Both the position numbers and the translations under genes were made by a program. 10,199 bases of DNA from Bacteroidota bacterium. Lineage in GTDB: Bacteria; Bacteroidota; Bacteroidia; Chitinophagales; Chitinophagaceae. The stretch covers positions 1 to 10,199 of the forward strand of contig JAURLW010000069.1 of assembly GCA_030831005.1 (NCBI GenBank). Reading direction: 5' to 3'. Of this stretch, positions 6,452 through 10,199 are shown one piece after another (the stretch's first letter is position 1; each line of letters opens with the position of its first letter). The notes below the pieces were generated by a model. It made no database searches and was not told the DNA's origin. It saw nothing but the letters and a program-made list of their open reading frames with translations.

Positions 6452-8428
6452 ATGAAAAAAGTAACTTGTTTCTTCCGTCTTATACTACCTATTATAGTTT
6501 TTCAGTTAGGTTTTAATTCATCTGTTTCTGCATGTCAGCATGCTAATGCCAAAACGCATAAAAAACTATTGAAAACAACCATTGCTGATGCACGTGAAGA
6601 TCATTATGATTTAAAATATACTAAGTTGACTATTGCACTGAATAATAACAATACAAATATTGCTGGTTCAGTGGTATATTATGCAGTGGTAAGCAATCCA
6701 CTTATGAATGAATATGTATTTGAATTGTTGAGCACTATACAAATTGATTCTATTTTTGTTAATAATCAATTATGCACCTACACCCGCAATGCTAATGTGG
6801 TAACAGTGCCACTCTCAAGCGCAATGACAGCTGGGACATTTTTTACAACAAAAATTGTTTACCATGGCTCACCAACAAGTGGTACAGGTTTCTTTTCGGC
6901 AGGTATCAATACTATAGCATCACCCACTTGGGGTAATAAAGTTACCTATACACTAAGTGCTTCTTATCATGGATTTGAATGGTTCCCTTGCAAGCAATCG
7001 CTGAAAGATAAAATTGACTCCTCAAGTGTTTGGATTATTGTGCCTGACAGTTTAAAGGCTGGAAGTAATGGTTTGTTAAACAAGGTGACAAGTTTACCTA
7101 ATAATTTAAAGCGATTTGAATGGTCTACAAAGTATCCTATCGATTATTATCTTATTTCTGTTAGTGTGGCAAATTATGTAGACTATTCTTACTATATGCA
7201 TTTTGATAATAGTACTGATAGTATGCTGATACAAAATTATGTATATAATAACCCTGCAACATTACCTACTTTTAAGTCAGTAATTGATAGTACGGAGCTA
7301 ATGATCAATCAGCTCTCTAATTTATTTGGACGCTATCCATTTTATCAAGAAAAGTATGGTCACTGTATGGTGCCCTTGAGTGGAGGTATGGAGCATCAAA
7401 CGATGACAACTCTTGGATTCTTTAATGGTACTTTAGTCGTACATGAATTAGGTCATCAGTGGTTTGGAGATTATGTAACCTGTGCTAATTGGGGAGATAT
7501 TTGGTTAAACGAAGGCTTTGCTTCTTATGTAGAACAATTGTACGTAAACAAATTTTATACACCTGCTAAAGCTTTTAACTATAGATCGGCGGTGCATAAT
7601 CGAGTGATGCAACAAGCAGGCGGTTCCGTTTTCTGTAACGATACTACTGATGAAAATCGAATTTATGATAGCCGCTTGACCTATGATAAAGGTGCTGCCG
7701 TTTTGCATATGCTTCGTTATTTAGCGCCTAAAGACTCTTTATTTTTTGCGGGCATTAAAAATTATTTAAGTGCTCATGCGTTTAGCAATGCCACTACTTC
7801 TGATTTGAAAACAGCCTTAAGTACTATCTATCAAAAGAACTTAGATACTTTTTTCAATCAATGGGTATATGGTGAGGGATATCCAACCTATAGTGCAGAG
7901 TGGAATCAACAAATCAATGGTAGTAATTATGATTTTGTAATTAAATTAAATCAAACAACCTCAATGCCTTCTTCTGTATCAGCTTTTAATTTGCCGCTTC
8001 CTGTTTTGTTAAGGTCGCCTCAAGGTGATACAATGTTGTATTTGCCTTTTAATACTGCAACAGCCACTTATAATTGGCCAACGAACACATTTGCAAAAGC
8101 TATCTCTTCGGTAGAAATTGATCCTTCTAATTGGATAATTAATAAAACTGGACCAATTATTAAGAATACCGCATTAAGTATTCCAACAACCGTATATCAA
8201 ACACTTAAAGTTGCTCCTAATCCAACTAAAGATGTATGGCATATTAACCAAGTAGCCGTTGGCACTTCATTGCAATTGATAGACATCAATGGAAAATTGT
8301 TGTGGAATGAAATAGCAACTAGCGGTGAAATTCAAATACCTGCTAAGAATTTAACACCAGGTATGTATATTTTGATTGTGAAAGATGCAACTGCCAACCA
8401 ACAAAGCATTCAATTAATAAAAGAATAA
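6452..8428 (+). CDS. Secreted M1-family metallopeptidase with T9SS type A C-terminal sorting domain
   Basis: This is a predicted zinc aminopeptidase of 658 residues, exported across the inner membrane by an N-terminal signal peptide (residues 1-27, cleavage near SVSA|C) and then probably to the surface or medium by the type IX system. The N-terminal beta domain leads to the exopeptidase motif GGMEH (311-315), where the commoner form is GAMEN. The zinc site is HELGH (331-335) with the third ligand E354 in WLNEGF, giving HEXXH-x18-E. Y411 in TYDKGAAVLHML matches the transition-state tyrosine. A beta-rich segment (about 490-575) follows. The last 75 residues form a sorting domain with APNPTKD, LQLIDINGKLLW, LTPGMYILIVKD and a short lysine-containing end, typical of T9SS cargo. 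The long helical C-terminal domain of large M1 enzymes is absent. It converges on porQ. The peptide substrate is unknown; nutrient peptide degradation is inferred. Confidence 0.94.
   Translation: MKKVTCFFRLILPIIVFQLGFNSSVSACQHANAKTHKKLLKTTIADAREDHYDLKYTKLTIALNNNNTNIAGSVVYYAVVSNPLMNEYVFELLSTIQIDSIFVNNQLCTYTRNANVVTVPLSSAMTAGTFFTTKIVYHGSPTSGTGFFSAGINTIASPTWGNKVTYTLSASYHGFEWFPCKQSLKDKIDSSSVWIIVPDSLKAGSNGLLNKVTSLPNNLKRFEWSTKYPIDYYLISVSVANYVDYSYYMHFDNSTDSMLIQNYVYNNPATLPTFKSVIDSTELMINQLSNLFGRYPFYQEKYGHCMVPLSGGMEHQTMTTLGFFNGTLVVHELGHQWFGDYVTCANWGDIWLNEGFASYVEQLYVNKFYTPAKAFNYRSAVHNRVMQQAGGSVFCNDTTDENRIYDSRLTYDKGAAVLHMLRYLAPKDSLFFAGIKNYLSAHAFSNATTSDLKTALSTIYQKNLDTFFNQWVYGEGYPTYSAEWNQQINGSNYDFVIKLNQTTSMPSSVSAFNLPLPVLLRSPQGDTMLYLPFNTATATYNWPTNTFAKAISSVEIDPSNWIINKTGPIIKNTALSIPTTVYQTLKVAPNPTKDVWHINQVAVGTSLQLIDINGKLLWNEIATSGEIQIPAKNLTPGMYILIVKDATANQQSIQLIKE
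8207..8428 (+). other. T9SS type A sorting domain (C-terminal domain of the M1 peptidase)
   Basis: These codons cover about residues 586-658 of the peptidase. The pattern is the Por-secretion C-terminal domain: a first strand ending VAPNPTKD, then LQLIDINGKLLW, then IPAKNLTPGMYILIVK and a final strand ending in LIKE. In known T9SS cargo this domain is recognised by the outer-membrane translocon and removed by PorU. The neighbouring porQ gene fits this route. Confidence 0.88.
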
Positions 8429-9535
8429 TTATCGGTTCCAGTATTCATTAGCATAAGCAGTATTCCAATGTATTTTGGACAAGCTGCTTATTTTTGCAAA
8501 CTTTTGCAAATTAATATTTATGCCAATTTCTGTGTAAGGGTTGCCGGTGCTTGTATAATTTCTAGCATAATTAAATTGCATTTTCTCTAGATCGAGCATA
8601 AAGCCAAAAGAGAAACCAGCCATTCCAGCCGCATCCTTAAGTCCTAGTTCACCTCTGCGTAAATGATTATAGGCTATACTAGCGGTAAACTTTTTATGTA
8701 AGTAAATATTGGCACCAAAAATAAAATGACGAAACAACTTATCAGCAAAATAGGATTTATTAGCATTTACATTCGTACTTCCTAAAAAGCTACTCGTTAC
8801 AATATCTGCCGGATTATTATATCGAATATCCCATTCGTATAAATGATGAATAGTTGCCATTAGGCGCACTGGTAAATGCGCTAAGCGCTGACTTATTGCA
8901 ATTTGTAAATCAAAAGGTAAAGCACTTTTAGTTTCAAAAGACTGAAGATAAAAACCCATATTTTTTGCAACAAATGCAATATTCAATAATTTGGCCGTGT
9001 CAGTATAGGTCACGCCTACGTCCATCAATACAGCATTGGCACGCGAATTAATCAGTTGCAAATGGGCATATTTGAGTTGTGCTCCATAACGCCATTTGGT
9101 CTCGTATGACCTTGAAGCCGAAATGCTAACAACCGATGCGTTGGGTTGAAATGTGGCGTATATATTACCAATATCATCGGTAAGATTGGTATTTCCATAA
9201 TTGAAGGTATGAATACCTAAAGCAAATGAAGTTTGCAGCGCAGCACTATGATAGCCATACTGAAAATGATTGACAGCAATATTGTTATAATAGTTATTAC
9301 GATTGATAGCTAGTTGATTATGCAAAGAGGGACGCATTAGGGAAGGGTTCTGATCTACCAATCCCATATCTTCACTTGGATCTGCAATAGCTATACCACC
9401 TAAAGCAGTAGTATGAGCAGCACTAGATAATCTTAAGAATTCAAAAGAAAATTGCCCACCTACTACTTGTGCTTTACCATAAGTGGAAAGGCCACATGCT
9501 ATACCTAAAAGTAGTATTCGAAATTTTGAAAGCAT
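8429..9535 (-). CDS. porQ: Type IX secretion system protein PorQ
   Basis: PorQ is a beta-barrel outer-membrane component of the T9SS; in Porphyromonas it belongs to the PorU-V-Q-Z attachment complex that processes and anchors cargo. The 368-residue protein has a signal peptide (MLSKFRILLLGIACGLSTYGKA|Q) and then the family opening QVVGGQFSFEFLRLSSAAHT, TALGGIAIADPSEDMGLVDQ and NPSLMRPSLHNQLAI. The remainder alternates hydrophobic and polar residues with many aromatic strand ends, as expected of a barrel, and includes ITASIAYN-like repeats of strands such as FTASIAYNHLRRGE and AGFSFGFMLDLEKMQFNYAR. The start at 9535 is preferred over the in-frame ATG at 9610, which would add 25 non-signal residues and overlap fabI. 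It lies 34 nt after fabI on the same strand, with no terminator between, so co-transcription is likely. Its stop abuts the stop of the M1 peptidase gene. Confidence 0.9.
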   Translation of the reverse strand: MLSKFRILLLGIACGLSTYGKAQVVGGQFSFEFLRLSSAAHTTALGGIAIADPSEDMGLVDQNPSLMRPSLHNQLAINRNNYYNNIAVNHFQYGYHSAALQTSFALGIHTFNYGNTNLTDDIGNIYATFQPNASVVSISASRSYETKWRYGAQLKYAHLQLINSRANAVLMDVGVTYTDTAKLLNIAFVAKNMGFYLQSFETKSALPFDLQIAISQRLAHLPVRLMATIHHLYEWDIRYNNPADIVTSSFLGSTNVNANKSYFADKLFRHFIFGANIYLHKKFTASIAYNHLRRGELGLKDAAGMAGFSFGFMLDLEKMQFNYARNYTSTGNPYTEIGININLQKFAKISSLSKIHWNTAYANEYWNR

Positions 9536-9569
9536 GTTTACAAAACGATTAAGTGGGCAATAAAATTGC

Positions 9570-10199
9570 TTAGCTATTTGCTTTTTGGATATCAGCGATG
9601 ATAGCATCACTTACACCTGTGAAAGAGAAGCCTCCATCGTGGAATAAATTCTGCATCGTTACCATGCGGGTATAATCACTAAAAAGGGTAAGACAGTAAT
9701 TAGCACATGCTTCTGCACTAGCATTACCTAATGGAGACATTTTTTCTGCATAATCTAAAAAGGCATTAAAACCACTCACACCACTTCCTGCTGTAGTTAC
9801 GGTAGGAGATTGTGAAATAGTATTGACACGAACTTTTTTATGTACGCCATAGTGATAACCAAAGCTTCGAGCAATGCTCTCTAATAAGGCTTTAGCTTCT
9901 GCCATATCATTATAACCAGGGAAAGTTCTTTGTGCAGCGATATATGAAAGCGCTACTACAGAACCCCACTCATTGATAGCATCTAATTTAAATGCCGTTT
10001 GCATCACTTTGTGAAATGATAAAGCAGATATATCAAGGGTCTTTAAAAAATTGTCATAATTAGTATCGGTATAGGCAAATCCTTTGCGAACATTTGGAGA
10101 CATACCAATGGAGTGTAATACAAAATCAACCTTACCGCCAAAATGTTCCATGGCTTTGGTAAATAAGTTTTCAAGATCTTCTACAGAAGTAGCATCAGC
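9570..10199 (-). CDS. fabI: Enoyl-[acyl-carrier-protein] reductase (NADH), FabI, N-terminus outside window
   Basis: FabI performs the last reduction of each fatty-acid elongation cycle in the cytoplasm, turning trans-2-enoyl-ACP into acyl-ACP with NAD(P)H. The frame stays open to the window's right edge, so the ATG at 10151 is internal; upstream codons read TSVEDLENLFTKAMEHFGG. About 209 residues are visible of roughly 260-280; the N-terminal nucleotide-binding glycine motif is missing. Visible family marks are VDFVLHSIGMSPN, DISALSFHKVMQTA and SYIAAQRTFPGYNDMAEAK. That last stretch carries the FabI pair of tyrosines ten residues apart (codons 9942-9944 and 9912-9914) and the active lysine (codon 9891-9893), the Y-x6-K signature. 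RVNTISQSPTVTTAGSG and MQNLFHDGGFSFTGVSD follow. The sequence pattern is that of Bacteroidota FabI. porQ follows 34 nt downstream. Confidence 0.95.
   Translation of the reverse strand, partial: ADATSVEDLENLFTKAMEHFGGKVDFVLHSIGMSPNVRKGFAYTDTNYDNFLKTLDISALSFHKVMQTAFKLDAINEWGSVVALSYIAAQRTFPGYNDMAEAKALLESIARSFGYHYGVHKKVRVNTISQSPTVTTAGSGVSGFNAFLDYAEKMSPLGNASAEACANYCLTLFSDYTRMVTMQNLFHDGGFSFTGVSDAIIADIQKANS

Noticed and set aside
6505..6540. Lipoprotein processing of the M1 peptidase at C28
   Set aside because: The residues before the cysteine are VSA. This partly resembles a lipobox, but the better reading is a plain AXA-like cleavage site, and T9SS cargo with a sorting domain normally uses ordinary signal peptidase.
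7505..7708. 67-residue open frame on the minus strand
   Set aside because: It is antisense to the catalytic core of the M1 peptidase and has no supporting feature.
9536..9610. Longer N-terminus for PorQ (ATG at 9610)
   Set aside because: It would overlap fabI by 41 nt and add 25 polar and basic residues before a normal signal peptide.
1..10199. Mobile element, CRISPR array, defence island, tRNA or rRNA
   Set aside because: No direct-repeat array, transposase or integrase frame, terminal inverted repeats or RNA gene signature was seen; all long frames are accounted for by ordinary chromosomal genes.

Overview
The window looks like chromosomal housekeeping DNA from a member of the Bacteroidota, most likely Chitinophagaceae or a close relative. 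The evidence is low GC, a type IX secretion (T9SS) component (PorQ), a secreted peptidase ending in a T9SS type A sorting domain, start codons without Shine-Dalgarno sequences, and several Bacteroidota-type -7 boxes (TAnnTTTG) just upstream of genes. The family placement is inference from protein style, not from a marker gene.

Left part, plus strand (1-5419): the 3' half of nuoN (complex I subunit N) enters from the left edge and ends at a strong hairpin terminator. Then come scpB (chromosome segregation), a small GTG-started putative lipoprotein of unknown function, and a full-length gcvP (glycine decarboxylase P-protein). Each gene is followed by its own hairpin, and two have a convincing or fair -7 box, so this stretch reads as single-gene transcription units rather than one operon. 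The hairpin after gcvP is symmetrical (A-tract, stem, T-tract) and serves the convergent genes on both sides.

Middle part, minus strand (5418-6358): an exported rhodanese-thioredoxin fusion protein is followed by a 78-residue protein of unknown function. Its ATG overlaps the stop of the fusion gene (TAATG), so the two are probably translationally coupled.

Right part (6452-10199): a secreted M1-family metallopeptidase on the plus strand carries a T9SS C-terminal sorting domain. It meets porQ, on the minus strand, with no base between their stop codons. Upstream of porQ on the minus strand is fabI (enoyl-ACP reductase), cut by the right edge; 34 nt separate the two genes, so they may be co-transcribed. 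A putative T9SS cargo thus lies beside a gene of its presumed export machinery.

I see no CRISPR array, tRNA, rRNA, insertion sequence, phage gene or defence system. No gene-free stretch exceeds 300 bases. I did not find a convincing new system; the least-explained items are the rhodanese-thioredoxin/78-aa pair and the orphan lipoprotein.
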